Origin: Pseudomonas syringae
Lineage (GTDB): Bacteria > Pseudomonadota > Gammaproteobacteria > Pseudomonadales > Pseudomonadaceae
Length of the DNA stretch: 64,000 nucleotides
Direction of reading: 5' to 3'
NCBI RefSeq assembly: GCF_021605415.1
Contig: NZ_WKEQ01000019.1
Location: 33,473-97,472, forward strand
The translations under genes were made by a program, and so were the position numbers. Of the stretch, positions 26,101 through 34,948 are shown piece by piece. The notes under the pieces were generated by a model, which searched no databases, was not told the origin of the DNA, and saw nothing but the letters and a program-made list of their open reading frames with translations. Positions within the stretch are counted from its first letter, which is position 1. The number at the start of each line of letters is the position of its first letter.

Positions 26101-26817
26101 GCGCTCGTCGAGTTCGGCACGGGCCTCGGGCGTTAGCGGTGTCACGCCGATGGCCTGATCCTGCAACAGCTTGTGCGCTTCGCGGGCCTCTTTGGTCTTG
26201 TCGAAGGCGCGGCGGCCGAGGCGTGTATAGAGCGCGGTGTCGGTGAGTTTTTCCAGCAGCTCGCTGCGGTCGTTATCGTCGGCCTTGAGGAACGCGCTGA
26301 ACTCGCTTTGCGCCAGCAGCACCGCGCGGGTGAACTGTTCGAAGTTCAGGCCGAGGGCTGTTTCCAGTTGTGTCTTGTATTCGCCTTTCTGGCTGGCGAG
26401 CAATTGATCCTGATCGATGTCGCGCAAACTTTGGCGGCTGGCTTGCAACTTGCCGCCAGCCTTTTCCCGAGCTCGATTGGCTTCCCAGCGCGCGCGATAT
26501 CGACGGCCGTCGACGCCGACAAAATCTACTTCCGCGTAGCCTTCACCGGTGCCACGGCGCAACAGCGTGCGCGGGTCGCCGGTAGCGATTTCACCGTCGG
26601 CGTCCGGCACTTTGGCGTCGCGGCCTGTGTTGTTCAAGCGCGGCACGGCGCCGAACAGCGCCAGGCACAAGGCATCGAGCAGGGTACTTTTACCGGCGCC
26701 GGTGGGGCCGGTGATCGCGAACAGTCCGGCGCTGGCCAGCGGTTCGGCGGTGAAATCAATTTCGAAAGGGCCGGCCAGGGAGGCAAGGTTTTTCAAGCGG
26801 ATGGCGAGAATCTTCAT
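23176..26817 (-). CDS. sbcC: Exonuclease subunit SbcC (Rad50-like ATPase)
   Basis: 1213 residues. Walker A GPTGAGKST is at 37-45. Two very long Gln-rich coiled coils flank a zinc hook CPVCGSH near residue 607. The ABC signature LSGGETFLVSLALALG is near 1122 and Walker B ESLFIDEGFGSLD near 1150. With SbcD it forms the ATP-driven nuclease that opens DNA hairpins and trims protein-blocked ends. The length is slightly above the E. coli protein. It is coupled to both neighbours by ATGA overlaps (sbcD upstream, GST downstream). Confidence 0.96.
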   Translation of the reverse strand: MKILAIRLKNLASLAGPFEIDFTAEPLASAGLFAITGPTGAGKSTLLDALCLALFGAVPRLNNTGRDAKVPDADGEIATGDPRTLLRRGTGEGYAEVDFVGVDGRRYRARWEANRAREKAGGKLQASRQSLRDIDQDQLLASQKGEYKTQLETALGLNFEQFTRAVLLAQSEFSAFLKADDNDRSELLEKLTDTALYTRLGRRAFDKTKEAREAHKLLQDQAIGVTPLTPEARAELDERFNAAQQQLKLQQAQLKQLEQQHTWLKDLRQLQDSQQAAVEQLLGAQQQWDLLSADRETLTRLEQLAPQRHQFARKAQVDGLLTPLAAQIAEHTRQHGELTERQSLLEQRLGAAQLALGESQKRQVDSAPLLREAFEVQSTLARLLKEAAGAAEAKLNAQSASTHGQGTIQNLLEQQERVAQRLQQIAADLEKSAHLAPLSDAWKAYRDRLQQLMLIGNRLNKGQAELANLEQNATRTVEAFTTQKQQLEVLYKEAGAEPDAVAEQIGILGSLLQDNRKQLRAIEDLSRLWATQKELDTRASDLQQRQLSAQQERDRLTQDGVKTKAELTIAEQTLSVTRELLERQRLARSASVEELRAQLHDGEPCPVCGSHEHPYHQPEALLQSLGRHDESEQANAQQTVDLLKEKLTELRADVGGVIARQKELLQQQEQVASQQQALAPSLAAHPSSASLMNQDAAKRDAWLTQQSSQLNQSIVQDEQRQTALLTLQQDAARLAQQLRQAETAHQQAAQQLANQQRELSSDRQRLDEELTAFASLLPADTLEALRNQPAETFMQLDRQIAERLAQLDQQKEELDEQLQRQQTLEKEQDRQQTRVQQQRSAETAFNALAEQQQTSQQKLAELLGEHGSAENWQQHLEHAVEQARSAETSTAHELQSVRTQLVQIATELKSQQERLSVLETEHNSLATGISEWRALHPELDDGGLEALLRVGDADVADLRQRLQHNEKAIEQANVLVQERDRQLQSHQAQHNGNLDAEQLASALTDLQNQFAASEQQCAELRAEQSEDQRRQNANQALAQQIADAYAEYQRWARLNALIGSATGDTFRKIAQAYNLDLLVHHANVQLRQLVKRYRLKRGGSMLGLLVMDTEMGDELRSVHSLSGGETFLVSLALALGLASMASSTLKIESLFIDEGFGSLDPQSLQLAMDALDGLQAQGRKVAVISHVQEMHERIPVQIQVQRQGNGLSTLEVK

Positions 26818-28058
26818 GGCTGCTCGCCCTCCAGTTGCACGTCTTGCAGCAGTTCAGCGAAGTCCTTCAACGTCTGTTCATCGACTTCGTTGCCGTAGTT
26901 GTCGAGCCAGGCGCGGCTGAACAATTCCTGTGGCGTGAGCTGATCCAGTTCGATCAGTGCGCTGCCGTCATCCGCGCCGTCGCGGCCACCGGTGCCCGCA
27001 TATTCGGCAGCAATGCGCACCAGGCGCACGGCTTTGCCCTCCAGCGCGCTTTCCACTTGGTGACGCAGATCCGGCTGCGGCTCGTCTAGACGCACACGGA
27101 CTTCCAGCCAAGGTTGGCGCTGGGTGTCAGCGAGCAGATCAACGTTGGGCAAGTCCGCCAGTTGCAGCAGGATTTCTGCCAACGGCGCCGGGCCGATGCG
27201 TTGCAGGTTGACCGCGCGCGGGATCAGCTTCGGCTCGACGCTGACCAGGGTTTCGCCATCGAGAACGATGTCGAGAATCTGATGCTGATAGCCAATCTCC
27301 GAGAACGACAGCGGGATCGGCGAACCGCTGTAGCGAATCCGGTCTTCGCCGTTGACCTTCTGCGGCTTGTGCAAGTGGCCGAGGGCGACGTAGCTGATGC
27401 TTGACCCGAACAGACTGGCCGGCAGCGCTTCGGCATTACCGATGATCAGACTGCGCTCGGAGTCTTCCGAGACTGAACCGCCAGCCATGTGCGCATGGCT
27501 GATGGCGATCAGCGCCTGCCCGGGTTTGCGTTTGGCGTTGGCCGCCTCGATCAGCCATTCATGCACCTGACCGATACCGCGCAAATAGTTGTCGCCCAAC
27601 TGCGCGCCGGTCACTTCCGCCGGCCGCAGGAACGGTAGCGCCAGGCACCACGCGGCGATTTCCCCTGTGGCATCCGGCAGCGGCAGCAACAGGCGTTCGG
27701 CGTCGAGTTGGCCGTCGTCCAGCCACAACACGCGGCCTAGCGCATGAGTGCGCAAACGCCGCATCAACGGTGCGGGCAATTCGATGCGCGAACCGGAGTC
27801 GTGATTGCCGGCGATCATCACGATAGTCAGCGATGGCAGCTGCTCGTGGGCGCTGACGATGAAGTTATAAAGGCTTTCCTGGGCTTTGACCGGCGGATTG
27901 ACCGTGTCGAAGATGTCCCCGGCGATCAGCAGCACGTCCGGCTGCGCCAGTTTCAGTTGGCGCAGCAGCCATTCAAGAAAGCATGCATGCTCGAAATCGC
28001 GCTCCTGGCCGTGCAGGTTCTGCCCAAGGTGCCAGTCGGAGGTGTGGAACAGACGCAA
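26814..28058 (-). CDS. sbcD: Exonuclease subunit SbcD (Mre11-like)
   Basis: Metallophosphoesterase nuclease of 414 residues. Motifs run in order: HTSDWHLGQ at the N-terminus, AGDIFDTVNPP, MIAGNHDSG, AISHAHMAGG and VALGHLHKPQ. I chose the TTG at 28058 because GGAG lies six bases upstream and the protein then begins directly with RLFHTSDWHLG as in relatives. A TTG five codons earlier (28073) also fits but would put this GGAG inside the gene. First gene of sbcD-sbcC-gst. Confidence 0.93.
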   Translation of the reverse strand: MRLFHTSDWHLGQNLHGQERDFEHACFLEWLLRQLKLAQPDVLLIAGDIFDTVNPPVKAQESLYNFIVSAHEQLPSLTIVMIAGNHDSGSRIELPAPLMRRLRTHALGRVLWLDDGQLDAERLLLPLPDATGEIAAWCLALPFLRPAEVTGAQLGDNYLRGIGQVHEWLIEAANAKRKPGQALIAISHAHMAGGSVSEDSERSLIIGNAEALPASLFGSSISYVALGHLHKPQKVNGEDRIRYSGSPIPLSFSEIGYQHQILDIVLDGETLVSVEPKLIPRAVNLQRIGPAPLAEILLQLADLPNVDLLADTQRQPWLEVRVRLDEPQPDLRHQVESALEGKAVRLVRIAAEYAGTGGRDGADDGSALIELDQLTPQELFSRAWLDNYGNEVDEQTLKDFAELLQDVQLEGEQP

Positions 28059-28158
28059 GGTGGACTCCGCCAATAATCAGGTGATGGCCGCGAAGACGAA
28101 AAGGGCGGCGAAAAGGAGAGGAGTTTACTGGCATTTGAACGCGGATGCCCGTTCCCAA

Positions 28159-28187
28159 TGTAGGAGCAGCCTTCGGCACCTCCTACA
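28159..28187. repeat. Short inverted repeat upstream of sbcD
   Basis: TGTAGGAG and CTCCTACA flank a GCC/CGG inner stem. It lies between the immunity genes and sbcD and belongs to the TGTAGGAG repeat family seen through the window. Confidence 0.5.
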
Positions 28188-28274
28188 GAAACGATGACCG
28201 GTTTCGCCGCAGAGTACGTCGTTGAAATCATCGACGGCATCGAACAGCAGGACGAAAAGCGTGGCCATGTCCGC

Positions 28275-29393
28275 TTATGCGCGACGCTTTCCGTTCGGCG
28301 CCGAACGTTGCACTTCTGCAAAGATCTCGGTAATCGGCCGGCGCGGCTGGCGTTTTTGCAGTTTGCGCACTTGTTCGCTCAGGCGCAGCAATGCTTCGCT
28401 CGGCTTGGCCCATTGCGCGTTTGGCAGCGGTTCTGACCATTCGCGCATGACGTCGGGCAATGTCTGTTTGCCGATTCTTGCCAGGCGCCGCACTTCCCAT
28501 TCGGTGATGTGGTTGGGCAGCGTCCACAGGGTCATGACGTGATAGAGGTACCAAAAGAACCCCGACAACCGATTGCGTTCGCCGTTGCGGATTTCCTGAT
28601 GCATGCGGGCGCGGGCGTTGTAGAAGGTGTGCAGGCCTTCGTGGGGCGGATCGTCGGGGCCTTGCAGGTCTTGCAGATCCTGGATGGATTTGAGGTCGTT
28701 GACCTCGTATTCCATGTAGCCGCGAATCGCTTCCCAGTGGCTGATCGCGAGCGGCAGGCCGGCGCAGGGGAATTCCACGCTGGTCAGGGTTTCGCCGTGC
28801 TGGAAACCGATGCCCATGCCGTATTGGCGCTGGACGCCGTATTGGCTGACGCCCTGGGCTTCGATGATCCAGGCCGAGAGTGATTCCCAGGGGACGAAGA
28901 CCGGTTCGGTAGCGCCTTCGGGCATGAAAAAGACTTCGCGGCGTTGGCGGTTGAAGCGGGTGGGGATGATTGAGGCGCGTTTTTTGTGGTTGTGGTGCCA
29001 GACGCCAAGGCCTATCAACAGGAGGAAAGGGGAAGTTGATAATGTGGTTTCGTACCCAACTTCAAACATCGCGATCATTGATTCCCAGATATGTCCTAAT
29101 TCATAACCAAAAATAATCCCCAAAAATCCCGTCAACAAAGGGAATAAAAAGACGATCATGAACGAAACACTGAATGGTCCCCCTAATATGACTTGCCAAG
29201 AAAACACGTGTAGCGCCCCTAACCCGAAATCCATGAACACATTATTTAGTTCCCCTATATGAGGGCCATAGGCCGGCGAAAGGGTGGGTAATGGCAGGGG
29301 GGCTAAGTAGGTGATCGTTCCGCCAGGGAAAGGCTCAATCTCTCCGGCGTTTCGGGTTTGGTCATTAATTGGCAACTTTGAAGGCGTACTCAT
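28275..29393 (-). CDS. Immunity-like membrane protein, second tandem copy (DUF6708-like)
   Basis: 372 residues from ATG 29393, whose first bases overlap the stop of the upstream copy (ATGA). The first 150 residues carry two or three hydrophobic segments (LFPLLTGFLGIIFGYELG and SPFLLLIGLGVWHH). The rest is soluble, beginning HHNHKKRASIIPTRFNRQ. From there on it is almost identical to the upstream paralogue, with only about ten differences in roughly 220 residues, while the membrane part has diverged. It lies downstream of a VasX-like toxin, so inner-membrane immunity is the natural guess. The DUF6708 name is from memory. Confidence 0.7.
   Translation of the reverse strand: MSTPSKLPINDQTRNAGEIEPFPGGTITYLAPLPLPTLSPAYGPHIGELNNVFMDFGLGALHVFSWQVILGGPFSVSFMIVFLFPLLTGFLGIIFGYELGHIWESMIAMFEVGYETTLSTSPFLLLIGLGVWHHNHKKRASIIPTRFNRQRREVFFMPEGATEPVFVPWESLSAWIIEAQGVSQYGVQRQYGMGIGFQHGETLTSVEFPCAGLPLAISHWEAIRGYMEYEVNDLKSIQDLQDLQGPDDPPHEGLHTFYNARARMHQEIRNGERNRLSGFFWYLYHVMTLWTLPNHITEWEVRRLARIGKQTLPDVMREWSEPLPNAQWAKPSEALLRLSEQVRKLQKRQPRRPITEIFAEVQRSAPNGKRRA
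28309..29016. repeat. Tandem gene-duplication block, copy B
   Basis: About 700 bases nearly identical to 29424-30131 (offset 1115). The block covers the soluble domain of the two immunity-like genes and stops where the membrane-segment coding begins. Confidence 0.85.
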
Positions 29394-30520
29394 GCGTGTT
29401 TCGCTCCGTTCAGCGCCGAGCGTTGCACTTCTGCAAAGATCTCGGTAATCGGCCGGCGCGGCTGGCGTTTTTGCAGTTTGCGCACTTGTTCGCTCAGGCG
29501 CAGCAGTATTTCGCTCGGCTTGGCCCATTGGGCCTTTGGCAGCGGTTCTGACCATTCGCGCATGACGTCGGGCAATGTCTGTTTGCCGATTCTTGCCAGG
29601 CGCCGCACCTCCCATTCGGTGATGTGGTTGGGCAGCGTCCACAGCGTCATGACGTGATAGAGATACCAGAAGAACCCCGACAGCCGATTGCGTTCGCCGT
29701 TGCGGATTTCCTGGTGCATGCGGGCGCGGGCGTTGTAGAAGGTGTGCAGGCCTTCGTGCGGTGGGTCGTCGGGGCCTTGAAGGTCTTGCAGATCCTGGGT
29801 GGATTTGAGGTCGTTGACCTCGTATTCCATGTAGCCGCGAATCGCTTCCCAGTGGCTGATGGCGAGCGGCAGGCCGGCGCAGGGGAATTCCACGCTGGTC
29901 AGGTTTTCGCCGTGCTGGAAACCGATGCCCATGCCGTATTGGCGCTGGACGCCGTATTGGGTCACGCCTTGGGCTTCGATGATCCAGGCCGAGAGTGATT
30001 CCCAGGGGACGAAGACCGGTTCGGTGGCGCCTTCGGGCATGAAACAGACTTCGCGGCGTTGGCGGTTGAAGCGGGTGGGGATGATTGAGATGCGTTTTTT
30101 GTGGTTGTGGTGCCAGGTGGCGAGGCCTATGAACAGAATAAGTGGGCCGACTACTGAAGTGGTTTCGTGCCCAACTTCAAAAATGCCCACCATTGATTCC
30201 CAGATAAGTTCTGATTCATACCCAAATATAATTCCCATCATTCCGGTGATCAGGGGGAATATAAATATTTGTGTAAACGAAAGAGCGAATGTGCCTCCCA
30301 ATATGACCTGCCACGAAAAAACGGCAGGAGAACCAAGCCCGAAGTCCATATACGCATCGTTTAATTCGCCGATATGCGGGCCGTAGGCAGGCATGGGTGT
30401 GGGTAATGGGAGTGGAGCAAGATAGGTAATTTTTCCCCCAACGAAAGGTTCGATGTCTCCCGCCTTAGGAGGCTTTTGGAGTAGGGATTGACATACGGAG
30501 AACTCGCATTTATTCGGCAT
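29390..30520 (-). CDS. Immunity-like membrane protein, first tandem copy (DUF6708-like)
   Basis: 376 residues from ATG 30520, which lies 11 bases inside the toxin gene's end; longer upstream frames only read through the toxin. Membrane segments are at about residues 70-105 (VFSWQVILGGTFALSF, PLITGMMGIIFGYE) and near 125 (VVGPLILFIGLATW), followed by a soluble domain shared with the second copy. Being directly downstream of, and overlapping, a membrane-active toxin suggests it protects against that toxin. The AT-rich 5' part (30120-30510) contrasts with a GC-rich 3' part. Confidence 0.72.
   Translation of the reverse strand: MPNKCEFSVCQSLLQKPPKAGDIEPFVGGKITYLAPLPLPTPMPAYGPHIGELNDAYMDFGLGSPAVFSWQVILGGTFALSFTQIFIFPLITGMMGIIFGYESELIWESMVGIFEVGHETTSVVGPLILFIGLATWHHNHKKRISIIPTRFNRQRREVCFMPEGATEPVFVPWESLSAWIIEAQGVTQYGVQRQYGMGIGFQHGENLTSVEFPCAGLPLAISHWEAIRGYMEYEVNDLKSTQDLQDLQGPDDPPHEGLHTFYNARARMHQEIRNGERNRLSGFFWYLYHVMTLWTLPNHITEWEVRRLARIGKQTLPDVMREWSEPLPKAQWAKPSEILLRLSEQVRKLQKRQPRRPITEIFAEVQRSALNGAKHA
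29424..30131. repeat. Tandem gene-duplication block, copy A
   Basis: Partner of 28309-29016. Identity is very high through the soluble domain and drops sharply at about 30131, at the border with the AT-rich membrane-domain region. Confidence 0.85.
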
Positions 30521-33500
30521 GATCGGCCCGCTCCAGAAATTGGGTTTCAACATGCAAAACCGGTGGATTGCCTTTGACCAGTTGAGGGGAAACCACAGCA
30601 AAGTGGCCCTCACTGCGAGGCTTCAGATGGATCACTTGAGTTCGTGATATCCATTCACCTTTGGCGTTCAGGGTCTGGATGCAGACGGCCAGTTCCAGTG
30701 TTTCAGTGGCAGGGGTGAACTCCGTGTCCGGATCTACGGGATATTGAAGGCAGAGCACCAGCCCCTCGGGCTTTGATTGCACAATTCGCAAGCTGCTGAC
30801 GACTTCCTCGCTGATGACATCCTTGCGTTCGCGTGGCGCGCCGCGACTGTGCAAAGGCATGGAAATACGGTGTGCGCCGATACCCAGTCGATGGCTCGGT
30901 TTCCCACCCAGTGGTGGCAGGAAGTTGGCCAGCGTTAATCCTGGCAAAACCAAATGGATATCGCTGGGCCTGGCTTTGAAAAGCAGGCTTTTGAGCCATG
31001 AGTCGTGTGGGTTCTCGCCCAGTTGGGCATAGGGCGCTTGAATGAGAAAGGCCAGATAGCGTTGATAATCGTCCAGTGAGTGATCGCCGCGAGTTTCGGC
31101 GTCCAGGCTCCACGGGGTGATTTTTAGCCATTTATCATGGGCGCTGATGTTGTAGCGGTTGAATAGCCAGGTACCGCTTAGTTCGAGCACCGTGAATAAC
31201 GCCCCGGCGAGATTAAAGCGAAAAAACACTGTGGAGAGACGTGTACCGGCTGCGGCCCAGGCGGCTTTGCGTGCGGCGCTGTTTGCTGCGGTAATGACGG
31301 TATAGCCCGAGTACAACGTTTGACCCAGACCATATGCATTGACGGTTGTCATTCCTGCCGCTCCCACCGCAGCGAGAGATGCGGCGCTCTTGGCTGAGCG
31401 ATTTCCACTGCGAACCGCTTGCTCCCAATTTTGGAGTTGATTGTTAAGACTAACGGCTGAGGAAAGGAACCCAAGACCATAGGTAACAAGCCCCAACCCA
31501 ATATGTAGCTTGCCCATCTGTATATGTACATTTTGCAAAGCATGATGTTGAAGGCCTGCAACAAGCGTTGAACTGCGCGCTTTCAATGCTGTGTCCGTAA
31601 AACTTTGCGCAGCAATAAACCCGACGGCCCCAGTCGCTGCCGTCGCAGTGATCAAAGGTTTCCAAACTCGCTCGTTAGGCACCTGGTTGCGTACTTCTCG
31701 AAATACGCCCACCAAATTCACCACCTGCACCATCAAAACCACCAACCCCAACCCCTCCGTCCTCACCAGACTCGCATTCGGCACACTCGCGACCCCCAGC
31801 CGAATATTCCTCAACACCCCCCGCACTTCCTGTTGCTGCGCCGGCGCAAACACCGCCGTCACCCCGGCCCGCGCCGGCGTTGCGCCATACAAGCGCATCG
31901 ATGCATCCGGCAGTTCGGCAATCGGGCTCAACGCCCCGGCAAGCCTCCCTTCAATCAGCGCCAGTTGCGCGCGCACCCGCACAATTTCCTCCTGCAATTC
32001 CACCGCCCGCGCCGTTTTGTGGCCCTGGCGGTTTTTGTTGTGGGTAAGTCGGTCGCGTTCGCGGTTGAGCGTCATCAGGTATTCGCGTTCTCTGAGCACT
32101 TCCTTGATCGCGCTTTGCAGGGCGCTGTGTTCGGCGGCGCTGGCGACGGTGAAGGTCACGCCGGTGGTTCGTGCGGCGTCGAACAGGCGCAATTTCAGGG
32201 CTTTGGGCAGGCGCAGAAACAGTTCGTCGAGGTCGGGGATTTTGCCGCTGTCCAAGTCAAAACTTTCCAGCGCCCGGGCCAGGCCCAGGTTCAGCGCCGG
32301 GCTGTAGCTGTGCTGCACGGCCTCGGCGACGGCGCGGGTGGGGTCGGGCAGGTCGTCGAGGGCCGGCAGGTGCGAGTGTTCGACGGTTTGCAGGGTTTTG
32401 AGCCAGTGCGGCAGGTTGTTGAACGTCGCCATGCCAGCATTGAACAGGGTTGAATATTGCGCGGCCTGATCCGGTTGCAGGCGCAGCGGCAAGGTGTAAA
32501 ACAGCGCTCGGGTCAGTTCCGGGTGTTCCTCCAGATAGCCGAGTAGCTTGAGGCTGGCTTCGTCGCTGCGGCAGAGGTCTTTGACGCAGGCGTATTCAGC
32601 CACCAAGGCCTGGCCGAGTTGCGTCGGTTCATTGGCATCGAAGTACCAGGCCGACCGTTGATAGCGGCCTGCGCAGACCATATCAATACGGTCGGTCGTG
32701 ATGCGCTCGAGCAAGCGGTTCCAACGTCCGATGTCGTCGCGGTGCTGATTAAGGACTCGATCCATGGCCGGGCGGTCAATGAGATCGTTGACCCCGCGCT
32801 TGCCGCTGAACACCGGGCCGTCGAGCACGTCTCGCATGCGCCGATCCTGATCCTTGCCCAGATTGACCAGCGTAGTCAGGTGACGATCGACGAAGTCCTC
32901 CGGCGCGATGGCGGCGAAATACTGCCGGGTGAAATAGCGCCGATCCGCCTCCGCCGACGTGCGGCTGTGGGCGTTGAAATCCGGCGCCATGCCATCGAAA
33001 CGGTTCAGGGCCAATGACTCGTCGAGGGCCTTTTCCCTCGCCTGGGTGAGTTCTGGCGTCGCGCTGATCTCGTCCGGTTCGATCCGGCCGCCCTGGTTCA
33101 AATAGTCGAGCAGGGCCGTGCGGGTTTGGGTGCGATCCGGTTCCGGCAACTGTTCCAGATCGGCAAACAACGCCTTGGCCTGAGGGCTGTCAGTGGCGTT
33201 TGCCAGCCCGTCGAAATCCTCGGCGCCAAGCTGACTCAACGACTCGATATAACTCGCCAGCAAGTAATCGCGCTCGTTGTTGCCGGCCTCCATCCAGTCG
33301 TTGACCCAGCCGACCACGACATCCTGATAATCGGCCAGATCGCGCAGCACGCCGAGATCGTCGTTGACCAGCAGAAACAATGTGTCGTCCTGATAAGGCG
33401 GCTGCACCCGACCGAGAAACTCGCCAATGTGCGCCTCGCGAAACCGCCGGGGCTGCTCCCACAGATAGGGTTCGCGCTCGTGTTCCGGGGCATCGCTGAC

Positions 33501-34088
33501 CTGCACCGCAGGCAACTCACCTTCAGTAGACGCAGGTGCGGTACCGAGCTCCGCCAACCAGCGTTTGGCCTGATGGACGTTCAACAGATCCTTGCCGCCG
33601 GTTTCGCAATTCACCGCCCCCAGGTCGACAACCTGCATGAAATGTTCGCGCTCCTCGGCGCTGTCGAGGACTTGCCGGCATTTCTGCGCCGTCCACTGCA
33701 CCTCGGCGAAGGTGACGTACAAGGTGCTGCGCCGGGAAAAAATCAGCGCCGGGCGCTCTTCGATGGGCGAACGCTGATCCTCGCTGACGGTTTTACCCTT
33801 GTGCAGCAGCGCGCTGACCGTGCCGTCCTGCGTGCGGTATTCGTGAAGCTCGCCGCTGAGGCCGTCGATGATGTACAGCCAGCCGTCGCGCAACATCCGC
33901 ACGCCCACGGGCCGGGCGGAAAGGGCATAAGGCAGCGTCAGCTCGGCACTGGGATCAAGCGGCCGCTCGACCAGCCCGTAACGCAACGGCAGCAGTTGCA
34001 CATGGGTTTGCCGCAAGGGACAGGCACCGGGTGAGCCGACGGTGGTTTTCGAGGCAGCGGCGGCCGCGAGGTTGGCGGGATGGGTCAT
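30510..34088 (-). CDS. VasX-like type VI secretion membrane toxin
   Basis: 1192 residues. The start at 34088 overlaps the DUF4123 gene's stop (ATGA). The N-terminus has the VasX-type pattern CPLRQTHVQLLPLRYGLVE, then YALSARPVGVRMLRDGWLYI, typical of T6SS toxins of this family. A long helical middle follows. Residues about 780-980 hold five hydrophobic segments (VLMVQVVNLVGVF, ITATAATGAVGFIAAQSF, GLVTYGLGFLSSAVSL, AAVGAAGMTTVNAYGLG, LAGALFTVLELSGTWLF), as expected for a colicin-like pore former. A soluble tail of about 200 residues ends the protein. Vibrio VasX depolarises target membranes and needs a DUF4123 adaptor, which is the gene upstream here. Confidence 0.8.
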   Translation of the reverse strand: MTHPANLAAAAASKTTVGSPGACPLRQTHVQLLPLRYGLVERPLDPSAELTLPYALSARPVGVRMLRDGWLYIIDGLSGELHEYRTQDGTVSALLHKGKTVSEDQRSPIEERPALIFSRRSTLYVTFAEVQWTAQKCRQVLDSAEEREHFMQVVDLGAVNCETGGKDLLNVHQAKRWLAELGTAPASTEGELPAVQVSDAPEHEREPYLWEQPRRFREAHIGEFLGRVQPPYQDDTLFLLVNDDLGVLRDLADYQDVVVGWVNDWMEAGNNERDYLLASYIESLSQLGAEDFDGLANATDSPQAKALFADLEQLPEPDRTQTRTALLDYLNQGGRIEPDEISATPELTQAREKALDESLALNRFDGMAPDFNAHSRTSAEADRRYFTRQYFAAIAPEDFVDRHLTTLVNLGKDQDRRMRDVLDGPVFSGKRGVNDLIDRPAMDRVLNQHRDDIGRWNRLLERITTDRIDMVCAGRYQRSAWYFDANEPTQLGQALVAEYACVKDLCRSDEASLKLLGYLEEHPELTRALFYTLPLRLQPDQAAQYSTLFNAGMATFNNLPHWLKTLQTVEHSHLPALDDLPDPTRAVAEAVQHSYSPALNLGLARALESFDLDSGKIPDLDELFLRLPKALKLRLFDAARTTGVTFTVASAAEHSALQSAIKEVLREREYLMTLNRERDRLTHNKNRQGHKTARAVELQEEIVRVRAQLALIEGRLAGALSPIAELPDASMRLYGATPARAGVTAVFAPAQQQEVRGVLRNIRLGVASVPNASLVRTEGLGLVVLMVQVVNLVGVFREVRNQVPNERVWKPLITATAATGAVGFIAAQSFTDTALKARSSTLVAGLQHHALQNVHIQMGKLHIGLGLVTYGLGFLSSAVSLNNQLQNWEQAVRSGNRSAKSAASLAAVGAAGMTTVNAYGLGQTLYSGYTVITAANSAARKAAWAAAGTRLSTVFFRFNLAGALFTVLELSGTWLFNRYNISAHDKWLKITPWSLDAETRGDHSLDDYQRYLAFLIQAPYAQLGENPHDSWLKSLLFKARPSDIHLVLPGLTLANFLPPLGGKPSHRLGIGAHRISMPLHSRGAPRERKDVISEEVVSSLRIVQSKPEGLVLCLQYPVDPDTEFTPATETLELAVCIQTLNAKGEWISRTQVIHLKPRSEGHFAVVSPQLVKGNPPVLHVETQFLERADHAE

Positions 34089-34948
34089 GGTCGGCCTCGT
34101 TGTATAGCCCAGTCGTAAGCCAGCGCCGCCGCCAGAGCGACGCGTTCGCCGGGTGATTGCAGGGAAGGCGTATGGAGCAACTGATGGATTTGCGGATGCT
34201 GCTCGGAATCGCCGTCGAGCCAGGCCATGACGTTGGCGTAATACAGCAGCTCTGACGGTGTGCTCAGGCCGATGCTCTGCGCTTGGGCCTGGCATTGCTC
34301 TAGCGCAGGCCAGCGAGAGGCGACGCTGTCACCGACGTGCTGGTCGGGAAAGTGCGCGAGCAAATGAGCGTCAAGGTCAAGCAGCACGCGGCGCTGATCG
34401 ACATCCGTCAGCGCGGCATCCAGCCCGGCACTCAAGCGGTAAGGCGTTTGAAGTGTCGGCGTGTCAAATTCGATGGGTCGCTGAATCTGCCAGCTGCCAT
34501 GGCGACTGTCGGCCGTCACTGCGCAGGTCAATGGCCCGGTCAGTTGCGGATCTTCAGTGTCGAACAACGCACGCATCACGGCGGCATCGGCCAGCCGCAA
34601 CAGCACCGTATGGCCGTCGGGCGTCTCGACCGTCAGCAGCTTGCGCAAATGTTCAGCGACGTCATGGGGCGCTTCTGTGCTGAACAGCAGCGCACCCCAT
34701 TCTTCGTGGGCATGGGCGAGGAAAAATTGTACGAGGGGCTCGTCGACACGATCCACCGGCACCAGCAATGGCGAGATGTCCTCTAGGGCCACAAACGGCG
34801 GCCGGTTGAACAGCGCAATGGTGATGGCAGCGGGGTTGAGCTGTTTCAGCTGCGCCGGCAAATCGGTCACTGTCGCGCCATCAAGCAGTAGAAGAGCTTG
34901 TTGCTGCCCCCATGGGAGATCGTCTGGAAAGGATTTCATGGGCATCAT
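34085..34948 (-). CDS. DUF4123 T6SS effector adaptor/chaperone
   Basis: 287 residues from ATG 34948, which overlaps the vgrG stop. An early LPWGQQQALLLLDGATV stretch, a central SWQIQRPIEF and a helical C-terminus match DUF4123 adaptors (Tap/TEC, VasW). These proteins load a specific toxin onto the VgrG encoded beside them and are not secreted themselves. Position between vgrG and the toxin, with four-base overlaps on both sides, supports that role. Confidence 0.83.
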   Translation of the reverse strand: MMPMKSFPDDLPWGQQQALLLLDGATVTDLPAQLKQLNPAAITIALFNRPPFVALEDISPLLVPVDRVDEPLVQFFLAHAHEEWGALLFSTEAPHDVAEHLRKLLTVETPDGHTVLLRLADAAVMRALFDTEDPQLTGPLTCAVTADSRHGSWQIQRPIEFDTPTLQTPYRLSAGLDAALTDVDQRRVLLDLDAHLLAHFPDQHVGDSVASRWPALEQCQAQAQSIGLSTPSELLYYANVMAWLDGDSEQHPQIHQLLHTPSLQSPGERVALAAALAYDWAIQRGRP

